The position numbers and the translations under genes were made by a program. A stretch of DNA of 64,000 nt from Nocardia sp. NBC_00416 (GTDB taxonomy: Bacteria; Actinomycetota; Actinomycetes; Mycobacteriales; Mycobacteriaceae): the NCBI RefSeq assembly GCF_036032445.1, contig NZ_CP107932.1, positions 6,884,501-6,948,500 of the forward strand. The letters run 5' to 3'. The number at the start of each line of letters is the position of its first letter. Positions within the stretch are counted from its first letter, which is position 1. This document shows positions 8,558 to 17,577 of the stretch, in pieces. The notes beneath the pieces were generated by a model that was not told where the DNA came from, made no database searches, and was given only the letters and a program-made list of their open reading frames with translations.

Positions 8558-9502
8558 TCAGCCCGCTCGACCGGTGAGCGTGCCGAGGAAACGCCAGGTG
8601 GCCTGTTCGTCGTCATGGCCACCGAGGTCGGTTTGGGTGACCAGCAGTTCCGTGGCGCCCGCGTCCACGTAACGGCGCAGCTCGGCCTCGACTTCGGCGG
8701 CGGTGCCGATGACCGCCAGCTCGGCGGCGGTGGCGACGCCTTCGCGGTCCAGCACCGAGCGGTAGGACGGGATCGAATCGTAGAAGGCCAGCTGTTCGGC
8801 CGCCCGGGCCCGCGCCCGATCCGGATCGTCGGTCACCACCACCGCGACTCCCGCTATCACGCGGGGCCGGGACCGGCCCGCCGCGCGGGCGGCCGCCTCG
8901 ACTCGCGGCACGATATCTCCGTCCAGGGTGCGCGGCCCGGCCAGGAACGGCACGATGCCGTCGGCGAGTTCGCCGGACGCGGCGAGCGCCTGCGGGCCCA
9001 TGGCGGCCACGACGATATCGGGGCCGTCACCACCCGCGACGGCCGCCGGCAACGGTGGCGCGGCGGTGAGGGTTTCGCCGGTGAAATCGGCGGTTCCCGT
9101 GGTGAGCACGGAGCGCAGCACGGTCAGGTACTCCCGCAACCGGCGGATCGGGCGCTCGGTGGCGATCCCGAAAGCGGGTTCTTCCAAGGCCCGCGCGCCG
9201 AGGCCGAGTCCGAGGGTGAAGCGGCGGTGGCTGGCCGCGTGGGCGGTCTGCGCCTGACTCGCGACCACGAGCGGGTGGCGCGGATTGATGGGCACCACCG
9301 AAGTGCCGACGTGCAGCCCCGGCACCGCCGATCCGACGACTGCCGCCAGTGACAGTGAGTCGAAGTCGAAACGCTGTGCGAACCAGACCCGGTCGATCCC
9401 GGCGCGCTGCACGAGCTGGGCCCGGTGGATGACATCGTCGACGGCATTCGGCGCCGTGGGCCGTGGACCGAGCACGATCCCGACCGGTGCGGTGAGTGGC
9501 AT
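8558..9502 (-). CDS. LLM-class oxidoreductase, probably F420-dependent
   Basis: Luciferase-like TIM-barrel oxidoreductase of 314 residues. Family marks are GIDRVWFAQRFDFDSLSLAAV, VGTSVVPINPRHPLVVASQA, FTLGLGLGARALEEPAFG with RPIRRLREYLTVLRSVL, and PDIVVAAMGPQAL. These match the MSMEG_4879-like (TIGR03564-type) subgroup that binds coenzyme F420 in mycobacteria; F420 rather than FMN is inferred. It is monocistronic, on the same strand as but 165 bases upstream of the TauABC-like operon, so co-transcription is possible. Desulfonation or reduction of an imported compound would fit the location but is speculation. Confidence 0.85.
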   Translation of the reverse strand: MPLTAPVGIVLGPRPTAPNAVDDVIHRAQLVQRAGIDRVWFAQRFDFDSLSLAAVVGSAVPGLHVGTSVVPINPRHPLVVASQAQTAHAASHRRFTLGLGLGARALEEPAFGIATERPIRRLREYLTVLRSVLTTGTADFTGETLTAAPPLPAAVAGGDGPDIVVAAMGPQALAASGELADGIVPFLAGPRTLDGDIVPRVEAAARAAGRSRPRVIAGVAVVVTDDPDRARARAAEQLAFYDSIPSYRSVLDREGVATAAELAVIGTAAEVEAELRRYVDAGATELLVTQTDLGGHDDEQATWRFLGTLTGRAG

Positions 9503-9784
9503 ATCCGCGCCAACACCCGCGCCGACGGGTCGTATTCCCTTCGGGCGCTGTTGAACTCACGCTGAATGTGAACCGTGACAGCTGCCCGGTGACCCTCCCG
9601 GCCCGTTCCTCGCGGCCCGGGATCGTCACGACCGCGGGTCGTATCTACCTCCGTCGGCACTTGTCGCCCGTCCTTCGTTCAGGGGGGTTCGTGACGAGGT
9701 GCGGCCACAGTCATCGCGCGCTGGATGTCGGTGCCTGTTGCTAATTTCCGTGTCGAAGCACAACGACGACGAGCGGGATCCAGT

Positions 9785-11209
9785 ATGAGCACGGCAACCA
9801 CGACCTATCTCGAACTGTCGGAGGACGGGGGTTCGGCGCACAAGTTCTACGAGGTGGTCGTGGACGACATCCACGTCACGATCCGATACGGGCGGATCGG
9901 CGACCAGGGGCAGAGCAAGGTCAGTTCCTTCGCCGACGCCCGCAGAGCACAGGCCGCGGCGCAGAAGAAGATCGGCGAGAAGGTACGCAAGGGCTACACG
10001 CCCGCGGTACCGGGTGCGCGAGCGGCGCGATCGGTCACCCGGCGGGCGATCAGCAGCAGTCGCTCCACCGCCCGCACCGCGCCCGTGCTGTGGAGCTTCG
10101 ATTCCGGCGCCGCGGCGTTCGGCATCTTCATCGACGCCGACCGCTGCTGGGTGGGCAACGAGAACGGCGATGTGTTCACGCTGACCCCCGCGGGTGAGGT
10201 CACCGGGCGCTTCCGGTTGCCCGAAGCGGTGAAATGCATTGTCGCGGATGATTTCTGGATCTACGCCGGCTGCGACGACGGCCGTGTCTACGATCTGTCC
10301 GGCAAGGTGCCGCGGGCAGCCTACGATATCGCCGCGGATGTCGACATCTACTGGCTCGATATCCACGACGGCATCCTCGGCGTCTCCGATGTGCAGGGCG
10401 GGCTCACCGTGATCGACCACGAGGAAGAGTCGCTGTGGACCCGGCGCAGCGACGGCCAATCGGGCTGGATGGTGCGAATCGACGCCGACGGCGTGTATCA
10501 CGGGCATACGAGAGGCGTCACGAAATATGACCTGAGCAGCGGTAACCATCAGTGGCACCGCAACACCGGCGGTTCCGTGCTGTTCGGCTGGCAGGAAGCC
10601 GGCGCGGTGTACGCCGGCACCACCCGTAATCAGGTGCGGATGCTCGACAAGGACGGCGGCAACGACCGGACCTTCCAGTGCGATGCCGCGGTGTATTCCT
10701 GTGCGGCCTCACCGGACGGACGCTACGTTTTCGCCGGGGACAACTATTCGTCGGTCTACTGCTTCGACGCCACCGGACGGCGGCTCTGGAAACTCGGCAC
10801 CGGCTGCGGCTCGGCCTATTCGATGCAGTACCACGACGACAAGCTGTACCTGGTCACCACCAGCGGCGCCCTGGCCTGCCTGGATGTGAGCGTGACGGCG
10901 ATCGGTGATGCCGAGCAGGGCGTGCTGCCGCACACCGTGTCGGTCAAAGCGCCCCAGCTCGCCGCCGTGGTCCCCAGCAGCACCGTGGAGGTGACCACCG
11001 ATATCGACGGCGGCGTGGTCGTCGAATGTGTGGATGTGGGCGGGCGGCTGCGCGTGCACATCGTTTCGCCGGGCTACCGCCGGGAATGGAATGTGCAGTT
11101 CCCGCGAGATATCCGGCAGCCCGGAACCCGCTACGTGGTGGACGGGGTGGCGGAGTCGGTGCGGGGCGGGTTCTACCGGGTGCGCGGCGATATCCGCCGC
11201 CTGACCTGA
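9785..11209 (+). CDS. WGR domain protein with PQQ-type beta-propeller
   Basis: 474-residue fusion. Residues 1-75 are a WGR domain (TYLELSEDGGSAHKFYEVVV, HVTIRYGRIGDQGQ, AQAAAQKKIGEKVRKGY), a nucleic-acid-binding module named from PARPs. A basic linker with Ser/Arg follows, then about seven PQQ/WD-like blades from ~100 to ~390 (WSFDSGAAAFGIFID, DDFWIYAGCDDGRVYDLSGK, GYLGVSDVQGG-like repeats, FAGDNYSSVYCFDATGRRLWK). The last ~90 residues (SSTVEVTTDIDGGVVVECVD to the end) form a separate beta-rich domain. No signal peptide, so a cytoplasmic propeller. Role unknown; DNA- or RNA-damage sensing is only a suggestion from the WGR module. Monocistronic, convergent with the SDR gene. Confidence 0.85.
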   Translation: MSTATTTYLELSEDGGSAHKFYEVVVDDIHVTIRYGRIGDQGQSKVSSFADARRAQAAAQKKIGEKVRKGYTPAVPGARAARSVTRRAISSSRSTARTAPVLWSFDSGAAAFGIFIDADRCWVGNENGDVFTLTPAGEVTGRFRLPEAVKCIVADDFWIYAGCDDGRVYDLSGKVPRAAYDIAADVDIYWLDIHDGILGVSDVQGGLTVIDHEEESLWTRRSDGQSGWMVRIDADGVYHGHTRGVTKYDLSSGNHQWHRNTGGSVLFGWQEAGAVYAGTTRNQVRMLDKDGGNDRTFQCDAAVYSCAASPDGRYVFAGDNYSSVYCFDATGRRLWKLGTGCGSAYSMQYHDDKLYLVTTSGALACLDVSVTAIGDAEQGVLPHTVSVKAPQLAAVVPSSTVEVTTDIDGGVVVECVDVGGRLRVHIVSPGYRREWNVQFPRDIRQPGTRYVVDGVAESVRGGFYRVRGDIRRLT

Positions 11210-11213
11210 CCGG

Positions 11214-11954
11214 CTAGTTCTGCACGGTCGGGCGGATGGTGATGTCGCCGATCTCCACATCGTGTGGTTGTTCCACGGCGAAGGCGACGGCGGCCGCGAC
11301 TGCCTCCGGCGCCAGCGCCCATTCGGCCATGTTGCGCCGGATCTGCGTTCGGACCCGGGGATCGTCGATGCTGTCGGCGAGTTCGGTGCGGACGACGCCG
11401 GGGGAGATCGACGTGGTGCGCAGCACGCCGTCGGTCGACTCCTGTCGCAGACCTTCCAGCAGGGTCCGGACGGCGTTCTTGGTGCCGGCGTAGATGCCCT
11501 GGTCCGGGACGATCTTCAGGCCCGAGGTCGATATCGTCGTCACGAGATGACCGCTGCCTTGTTCGTGGAAGACAGGCAGCGCCGCGGCTATCCCGTGGAG
11601 GACGCCGCGGAGGTTGACGTCGATCATCGCCGACCAGCCGTCGATGTCCAGGTCGGCAATCGGGCCGATCTTGCTGATGCCGGCGTTGTTCACGAGCACG
11701 TCGAGCCTCCCGAATTCGTCCAGCGCCGTGGCGACCAATCGTTCGAGGTCCTCGCGGCGGGTGACGTCGGTGCGGCAGGAGGCGACCCGGCCGCCCGCGT
11801 CGCGGATCGCCTGGACGAGGACGTCGAGGCGTGCTGTCCGGCGTGCGCCCAGTACGACGGCCGCTCCGCGTTCGGCGAGCAGGCGCGCGGTTGCCGCGCC
11901 GATCCCGCTGCTCGCCCCGGTGATAACCACGACCTTGCCTTCGATCGATGACAT
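11214..11954 (-). CDS. SDR family NAD(P)-dependent oxidoreductase
   Basis: Classical short-chain dehydrogenase, 246 residues. Cofactor motif TGASSGIGAATA lies near residue 10, NNAG in VLVNNAGISKIG, catalytic Ser in LVTTISTSGLKI, and YAGTKNAV supplies the Y-x-x-x-K pair. The tail SPGVVRTELADSIDD is usual for the family. ATG 11954 follows a GAAGGGAA site; upstream in-frame starts (to 12074) would run through the operator region and are rejected. Two identical palindromes just upstream (11976-12020) imply repression by a TetR-family protein. Substrate unknown; such genes are often induced by xenobiotic aldehydes or ketones. Confidence 0.9.
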   Translation of the reverse strand: MSSIEGKVVVITGASSGIGAATARLLAERGAAVVLGARRTARLDVLVQAIRDAGGRVASCRTDVTRREDLERLVATALDEFGRLDVLVNNAGISKIGPIADLDIDGWSAMIDVNLRGVLHGIAAALPVFHEQGSGHLVTTISTSGLKIVPDQGIYAGTKNAVRTLLEGLRQESTDGVLRTTSISPGVVRTELADSIDDPRVRTQIRRNMAEWALAPEAVAAAVAFAVEQPHDVEIGDITIRPTVQN

Positions 11955-11975
11955 GACATTCCCTTCGCGCCGATA

Positions 11976-12020
11976 CGGACACTTGTCCGCTTGACCTTCA
12001 CCGTAGCGGACACTTGTCCG
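11976..12020. promoter_or_regulatory. two tandem copies of a 14-bp palindromic operator
   Basis: CGGACACTTGTCCG occurs at 11976-11989 and again at 12007-12020, with centres 31 bases apart (about three helical turns). Each copy is CGGACA-2 nt-TGTCCG, typical of TetR-family operators. They lie 22 bases upstream of the SDR start, where they would cover the promoter. No regulator gene is adjacent. Confidence 0.7.
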
Positions 12021-12203
12021 CTTGGCCACTCCGCGGCAAATCGCGACGAACGCACGCGCCGAGACGGAGGGCATGAACGATCAACGCCGCCCGCGGCCCC
12101 GGCCGCTGCGCCTGGCGACATCCGGTTCGCCGGCGAAATTTCCGCCCGGCCGCATCCCCGCGCCCGTCGGGTCATGAGTATCGGCCGGGAAGACTAGCGC
12201 TCG

Positions 12204-13268
12204 ATGGCCGAGATGCCCGAAATACTCATGCCGGATCAGAGTGCGCCCGGTTATCCGGCCGAGTTCAGATTCTCCCCGGCTATCGAAAGTTACTACCGCC
12301 GTTTGCCGCACACGCTGCGCAGGCAGTGGGATGCCTTCGGTTCGGGATCGGCCGTCGAGGTGCCGCTGCAGGCGGGGGTGCGTGAGGTGGAAGGCACTGC
12401 GCGAACGGATTCGGGTTCGGCATCACGCAATGCGTCGCCGAGCCTCATGTCCGATGCGGCGGGGCCGCCGAACCTGAATCCGTCCACGGCAGCCGACGAA
12501 ATCACACCCGGCCGAACGGGGGAGACCCGCGGCGGTGAGCAGGCCGCGCCACCTGTGCCCCCTGGAGTCGGCAATTCCGCCACCCCATGGAGCCGTCAGA
12601 ACCGGGCGGCGCCGGGACCTCAGCCGGGCGCCGCACTCTCCAGGAAGCGGGCCGGAGCCGGTGCGTCCGGTCGCAAGCGTCGGTTGTCGACGGACGAGAC
12701 CGTGGTGGTCTACCGGTTTCCGGACGGCCGGGCCCAGGAGGTCTCGCGGGCGGTCGCACGCGCACTCGATGTGGCATTCGGCGAGCGACCGGGCAGGAAT
12801 GCCCGGACCGGAAACCCCGACCCGACGACGATTGCGCCGTCGGGCCGACCGGTCGGCATCCGGCTCGAGGCGAACTCGGCCGCCACCGGCGATATCGCGG
12901 TATGGGCTCGACGCAGCGCGGTGCTCGTCGTATTCGAGACCGGGAACAACCGCGCATACGAAGTGATCGTCGACAGCCGGCTACGACCGTTTCCCATTCC
13001 GCCGGACGACGAGCACGACGAACTCGGCCCGTTCACGGGGTTCCACCGACTATCGACCACCGGACCGGCGACCGTTGCGGTCGACCGACCGGCCAGCGCG
13101 GAAGCAACCCGCTCCCCCGGTGGGCTTCACAGCAGGGAGAAGGCGGTCGGTGCCGGGTCAGCGCAGACGAAGAGCAGCCGGATACCCCCGTACGCTCCGG
13201 CCGACGATGCGGTGCCCGAGAAGAAGCCGACCGACGGCGGCGACCGAGCGGCCGTCGCGAACTCGTGA
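12204..13268 (+). CDS. hypothetical protein, 354 aa, low-complexity linker plus a C-terminal globular domain
   Basis: Unrecognised protein. Residues 1-55 are ordered (EFRFSPAIESYYRRLPHTLRRQWDAF), 56-155 are Pro/Gly/Ala/Ser-rich and probably disordered, and 160-290 form a compact domain (TVVVYRFPDGRAQEVSRAVARALDVAFGE, PVGIRLEANSAATGDIAVW, AVLVVFETGNNRAYEVIVD). The segment around GDIAVW and the AVLV strand faintly recalls the NlpC/P60-like domains of secreted mycobacterial ESX-associated proteins, but catalytic Cys/His are not evident. No signal peptide. The start could be ATG 12204 or ATG 12213. It is convergent with the glycine-zipper protein at 13337-13795. A type VII secretion connection is a guess. 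Confidence 0.55.
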   Translation: MAEMPEILMPDQSAPGYPAEFRFSPAIESYYRRLPHTLRRQWDAFGSGSAVEVPLQAGVREVEGTARTDSGSASRNASPSLMSDAAGPPNLNPSTAADEITPGRTGETRGGEQAAPPVPPGVGNSATPWSRQNRAAPGPQPGAALSRKRAGAGASGRKRRLSTDETVVVYRFPDGRAQEVSRAVARALDVAFGERPGRNARTGNPDPTTIAPSGRPVGIRLEANSAATGDIAVWARRSAVLVVFETGNNRAYEVIVDSRLRPFPIPPDDEHDELGPFTGFHRLSTTGPATVAVDRPASAEATRSPGGLHSREKAVGAGSAQTKSSRIPPYAPADDAVPEKKPTDGGDRAAVANS

Positions 13269-13336
13269 GCTTCGGCTCGACGCGGCATCTCGCATACTGT
13301 GCACCGGTCCGTCGGCTCTCGCGCTGACCGGCGGGT

Positions 13337-13795
13337 TCAGCGGTCGCCTCGCCCGATGCTCACGGTAGGAAGGCTTCCGGTGAACGGGTCTTGATAGGGC
13401 GCCACGTAGGTCTTCGCAATGTCCTTCCCCAAAATAGGAAGTGCGGTGCCAGCGCCCGCCATGGACATCGAAGTGCCTGTTCTCAGTGCCCGGTCGCTCC
13501 TGGTGAAGTTGCTCAGAACTTCTCCGACGGTCCTTCCGGCCTTTCCCTCCATCAGCAGGGCTTCGGAGGACTTTCTTCCGAATGACGCGCCGAGGCCTCC
13601 GCCCGCCGCGCCGATGGCGACATCCGCGACCAGATCCCAGCCACTGTGTTTGTTGAGAAACCCGTGGAGGGCGCCTCCGGCAAGTCCCCCGAGGGCTCCG
13701 TAGAGCGGGTTCTTGAAGAAGCCTCCCACTACGGGAAGTGCGAAGCTTGCCACGAGACCCAGAACCGGGTGGTCGAGGGCTGTCAATTCGCTCAT
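13337..13795 (-). CDS. glycine-zipper membrane-active hypothetical protein, 152 aa
   Basis: Unknown protein of 152 residues. It carries two glycine-zipper-like hydrophobic stretches, VVGGFFKNPLYGALGGLAGG and VADVAIGAAGGGLGASFG, followed by a polar helix and a third Gly/Ala stretch (GTSMSMAGAGTALPILG). Such repeats pack into membranes and occur in pore-forming or toxin-like proteins. No N-terminal cleavable signal. Start ATG 13795; a gap of about 270 bases to the next gene should hold its promoter. Convergent with the equally unknown 354-residue protein, which may mean they form a pair, but no motif proves it. Confidence 0.6.
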   Translation of the reverse strand: MSELTALDHPVLGLVASFALPVVGGFFKNPLYGALGGLAGGALHGFLNKHSGWDLVADVAIGAAGGGLGASFGRKSSEALLMEGKAGRTVGEVLSNFTRSDRALRTGTSMSMAGAGTALPILGKDIAKTYVAPYQDPFTGSLPTVSIGRGDR

Positions 13796-14063
13796 CTCCG
13801 TTCAGGTCCGGTCCGCCGAACACGGCCGACCGGGTCGTAGATCTCGGCCCGCGCTTGCCGATCCGCTCCACCGGTGTCGCCGGGCCGGACCTCCCGCGCC
13901 GAGTTCGAGTATCACACGCAGACCAGAACAATAACGCCGCGAATGTGCTCCGTCACCCGTGCCGACGAAACCTCATCAGGTGTCACCATCCCGACACGAT
14001 TCCCCCGGAATCACGCTGAGCGCAAAGCTCTCTCGGCCCCCGGGCGGGTCGTACGGTCGGTAG

Positions 14064-15386
14064 GTGGTATCTCGTAGCGGACCTCGACGGCATCTGAAAA
14101 CGGTCACCGGAGTCAGCGGAGGCGCCGACATCTACGCGGCGGCCGTGGACCCGGCCCGTTCGACACTCGATACCGCGATCACCGTCGCGAAGATCGCCGA
14201 GGACCACAAGTTCGACGCGCTCTTCGCGGCCGATCTGCTCAGCTTCGGCGCGCAGGGTGCGATCGGCGCGCAGGAACCGCTGATCTACCTCTCGGCGCTC
14301 AGCGCGGTGACCTCGCATGTCGGCCTCATCGCCACGGTCACCACCACGTTCCATCATCCGTACAATTTGGCCCGTTTGTTCGGCACGCTCGATCATGTGA
14401 GCAACGGCCGCGCCGCCTGGAACGCGGTGACCTCGTCGCTGGGCGAGGAGAACTACAGCGATCTGGAGTTGCCCGGCCCGGAGGAGCGTTACGCGCGTGC
14501 CGCCGAGTCGCTGGAAGTGGTGCACGCGCTCTACGACTCCTGGCACGCGGGCGCCCTGACGCCGGACGGCCGGGGCGGTGCGGTCCTCGATCCCGGCCGG
14601 GTGCGGCCGATCGAGTACCAGGGCCGCTATTTCACTGTGCGCGGTCCGCTGAACATTCCGCCACTGCCGCAGGGGCGGCCGGTGCAGTTCCAGGCCGGGC
14701 AGTCGGCGGGCGGGATCGAACTCGGCGCCCGCTTTGCCGAAGCTGTTTTCACCTCGCTCACCACCCTCGACGACGCGCTCGACTACACCCACAAGATCCG
14801 GGCCCGCGCCGCGGAACTGGGACGCGCGCCGGGACTGCCCTATATCTTCAGCTCTTTCCACGCCACCTACGGAGCTTCGGAAGCCGAGGTCGCGCGATTG
14901 GTCCGCGAGCAGGAGGAATCCTTCGATTTCGAAGCCGGTCGCCGACTGCTCGCGGATATGCTCGGCGGCGGTGTCGACCTGTCCGACCTGCCCTTGGACC
15001 GGCCGCTGCCGGAAAGCTTACTGCCCGAACTGAATTCGGTGCACCGGCGGCGCGGTCGCGTGGAGATCTTCGCCCGCCTGGCGGCCTCGGGGCGCACCTT
15101 GCGCGAACTCGTCCTGGAAGCCCGGCACACCGGGCACTGGTCGGCGGCGGGCACGCCCGAACAGCTGGCCGACGCCATCGAGGAGCGCTACCGCGCGGGC
15201 GTTCTCGATATCATTTCCCTCGGCGGCCTCGACGATCCCCGCACCCGCGATTTCGTGACCAACGGACTCCTTCCGGAACTGCGCCGCCGCGATATCGTCG
15301 GCAGCGACTACCGCGGCGGCACTTTCCGCGACAATCTCGAACTTCCGCCGCTGCCCGCCGCCACGCCGGGCCGGATCGCGGTGTAG
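14064..15386 (+). CDS. NtaA/SnaA/DszA-family FMN-dependent monooxygenase
   Basis: 440-residue LLM-class monooxygenase of the nitrilotriacetate/alkyl-sulfide group, which uses FMNH2 from a separate reductase. Diagnostic stretches are EDHKFDALFAADLLSF, EPLIYLSALSAVTSHVGLIATVTTTFHHPYNLARLF, HVSNGRAAWNAVTS, and the substrate-site segment VQFQAGQSAGGIELGARFAEAVF. Length matches the family. The very N-terminus lacks the usual G-H-H-x-x-x-W-R motif, so the start (GTG 14064) may be wrong or the protein diverged. Monocistronic, convergent with the MFS gene. The oxidised substrate cannot be predicted. Confidence 0.87.
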   Translation: MVSRSGPRRHLKTVTGVSGGADIYAAAVDPARSTLDTAITVAKIAEDHKFDALFAADLLSFGAQGAIGAQEPLIYLSALSAVTSHVGLIATVTTTFHHPYNLARLFGTLDHVSNGRAAWNAVTSSLGEENYSDLELPGPEERYARAAESLEVVHALYDSWHAGALTPDGRGGAVLDPGRVRPIEYQGRYFTVRGPLNIPPLPQGRPVQFQAGQSAGGIELGARFAEAVFTSLTTLDDALDYTHKIRARAAELGRAPGLPYIFSSFHATYGASEAEVARLVREQEESFDFEAGRRLLADMLGGGVDLSDLPLDRPLPESLLPELNSVHRRRGRVEIFARLAASGRTLRELVLEARHTGHWSAAGTPEQLADAIEERYRAGVLDIISLGGLDDPRTRDFVTNGLLPELRRRDIVGSDYRGGTFRDNLELPPLPAATPGRIAV

Positions 15387-15433
15387 CCGGCGGTCAGGAG
15401 TGCCGGAGCGCGGGGTGGTTCGGGCCGGTTCCG

Positions 15434-16708
15434 CTACCCGCGCGCAGCCCTGTCCGTGTCGTGTCTCCACGGCAGCAACGCGGAACTGGCGACCAGAGTC
15501 ACCGCGGCTACGCCGATAGCGGTGCGGATAGTGGTCGCGGCGGCGATCACGCCGCCCAGTGCGATGAAGGCGGGCTGGACACTCCTGGCGCTGATCGACC
15601 AGGCGGTGCCGACACGGACCATGTGGTCGGCGTCGGTGCGGTTCATCCGGTAGGTCGCGAACACCGGGTTGAACACACCGGCGCAGAACAGCAGCAGTGT
15701 TTCGGCGACCAGGATGACGGTGAGGCCGAGCGGGCCCGGTCCGGCGAACACCAGCGGTCCCAGCCAGCAGGTGCGCAGAGTGCCGAATGTCAGGAGGATC
15801 GCCCGCTCGCCGTACCGGTCGACCAGTTTCGGGGCGCACATCGATCCGAGCAGGCCCCCGAGACCGGGCACGCCCAGTGCCAGCCCGTACTGCCATGGGG
15901 CGAAGCCGAGTTCGCGCAGTACGAGCAAGGCGATCAGCGGTGTGGTGAGGACGAGCGCGCCGCCGAAGAGCATGGCGTTCCAGAACAGCCGGTGCAGCGT
16001 GGGGTTTGCGAAGACGTAGGTCCATCCGGTCCGGATATCCACTGGCCGAGGGCTTTCGCGGGACGGGGGCGCGGATCTCGGTTCGGGCGTGCGGAGCCGG
16101 CGCAGGCCCAGTGCCGAGGCCAGATGGCCGCCGGCATCGATGATCAGGGTTGTCGTGGTGCCGAGCACCGAGATCAATACGCCGCCGACGGGTCCGCCCA
16201 GTGTGGTCGCGGTCCAGAACGTGGTCTCTAGGCGGCTGTGGGCCCGGACCAGGTGCGTTTCGGAGACGAGCGTTTTGAGGTGGGCGCCCTTGGCGGCGTT
16301 GAAGACCAAGCCGGACAGGGTTTGCGCGGCGGCGACCACGCACAGGTGCGCGTAGGTGAGTACACCGAGCCACGCGGCGATCGGGACAGTGGCCAGTGCG
16401 AGGCACGCCAGCAGATTCGCGGACACCATCGCGCCGCGCTTGCGCCGGAATTCGAGGAACGAGCCCATCGGCAGGGCGATCGCGGCCGCGGCGATGCCGG
16501 CGAGGGCGGCCATGAGCGAGATCTGCAGATCGGAGGCCGCGACCACCAGAATCGCGACCAGGGGCAGCGCGCCGGTACCGATCGCGCTGCCCATCTGGTT
16601 GGCGGTGAACGCGGTCCAGAGCCGGTAGAAGTCGGGTGGGAGCCGGTCGGGGTGGTCCGGTGCGAGGCCTGCGGATTTCACGATCGAGTTCCCGGTCCCG
16701 GTGCGCAT
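15434..16708 (-). CDS. MFS transporter (EntS-like/DHA3 type)
   Basis: Twelve-helix transporter of about 424 residues: hydrophobic helices alternate with short loops from LWTAFTANQMGSAIGTGALPLV to the C-terminal IGVAAVTLVASSALL. The cytoplasmic loop FLEFRRKRGAM after helix 2 is the MFS motif A equivalent. The arrangement resembles the DHA3 exporter branch (macrolide or siderophore exporters). ATG 16708 is preferred to GTG 16711. It stands alone between the NtaA-like gene (convergent) and YaeQ; cargo unknown. Confidence 0.82.
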   Translation of the reverse strand: MRTGTGNSIVKSAGLAPDHPDRLPPDFYRLWTAFTANQMGSAIGTGALPLVAILVVAASDLQISLMAALAGIAAAAIALPMGSFLEFRRKRGAMVSANLLACLALATVPIAAWLGVLTYAHLCVVAAAQTLSGLVFNAAKGAHLKTLVSETHLVRAHSRLETTFWTATTLGGPVGGVLISVLGTTTTLIIDAGGHLASALGLRRLRTPEPRSAPPSRESPRPVDIRTGWTYVFANPTLHRLFWNAMLFGGALVLTTPLIALLVLRELGFAPWQYGLALGVPGLGGLLGSMCAPKLVDRYGERAILLTFGTLRTCWLGPLVFAGPGPLGLTVILVAETLLLFCAGVFNPVFATYRMNRTDADHMVRVGTAWSISARSVQPAFIALGGVIAAATTIRTAIGVAAVTLVASSALLPWRHDTDRAARG

Positions 16709-16864
16709 CACCCGATGGTGCCCGACCGCGGCGCGGGGGTGACCAGGCGAACTCCCCCCGGTCGAGCTCGCGCGGCAGTTCGGTCGATCGGGGCCCGGTT
16801 CGTGGGCGAGGGGTAGGCCACCACGCGATTGCGTGCCGGCCAGGAGGGCACCCGGATCAGACGA

Positions 16865-17407
16865 TCAGCCGAGCAGGTGATCCGTCACCGAGGTGCTGAG
16901 CGAGACGCCGTTGATCTCGAGGTAGAGCTGCCGCTCGGTGATCGACAGCGTGGCGGTGTTGCGGCGGCCGAGGGCCGCCGCCGCGGAATCGATGAAATCG
17001 CGGTCGAAGGCGACGAGCGGGATCGTCTCGGCACGGTGGATCCGCTTGCCGGTCAGCTGCGCCGACACCTTGGCGGGGTCGCGATGGGTGTAGACGGCGA
17101 CCCGCCCGGCGAGTTTGCTGCCGCGATGCACGCGGTCGGAATCCGGGGCGCCGACCTCGATCCAGGCGGTGATCCGACCGGTGAGGTCGCGGACCAACAC
17201 CGCGGGTTCGTCGGTGGAGGAGACGCCGCCGTCGCTGAACGCGATGCCCTCCTCGTACTCGAGGCAGTAGGCGAGCAGCCGGGTGACGAGGAATTCCGCG
17301 GTCTCCGACGGGTGCCGGGCCAGGCGTAACTCCAGCTCCTGATAGACGCCACGGTCGATATCGGACAGGTGCAGGGTGAAGGTGTACAGAGTCGCGCCGG
17401 TAGCCAT
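16865..17407 (-). CDS. YaeQ family protein
   Basis: 180-residue protein clearly of the YaeQ family: LYTFTLHLSDIDRGVYQELELRLARHPSET at the N-terminus, CLEYEEGIAFSDGG, AWIEVGAPDSDRVHRGSK and the closing LYLEINGVSLST. YaeQ proteins have a PD-(D/E)XK nuclease-like fold; E. coli YaeQ was once linked to RfaH suppression but its job is not settled. The acidic E/I-E-V-G core motif is retained. ATG 17407; no strong ribosome binding site seen. Monocistronic. Confidence 0.9.
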   Translation of the reverse strand: MATGATLYTFTLHLSDIDRGVYQELELRLARHPSETAEFLVTRLLAYCLEYEEGIAFSDGGVSSTDEPAVLVRDLTGRITAWIEVGAPDSDRVHRGSKLAGRVAVYTHRDPAKVSAQLTGKRIHRAETIPLVAFDRDFIDSAAAALGRRNTATLSITERQLYLEINGVSLSTSVTDHLLG

Positions 17408-17577
17408 AGGAGGGTCAGCCTATCCCGCGGCGTCGGTCGTTCGGACGGCGCGCGCCTGTGGGCGGATATTGTCAGAAATTGTGCTGTGTCACAAAGAGGC
17501 CGGGCGAAATGCGGCCGCGGCGGGGTAAACGGTCGGCTCTGGATCCGGGCAGCGAACTCCGCCCGTTCATACAACTA

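Noticed and set aside
15434..16708. MFS transporter as part of the siderophore locus
   Set aside because: It is separated by YaeQ and porin genes, has no iron box, and a closer EntS-like exporter lies in the NRPS operon.
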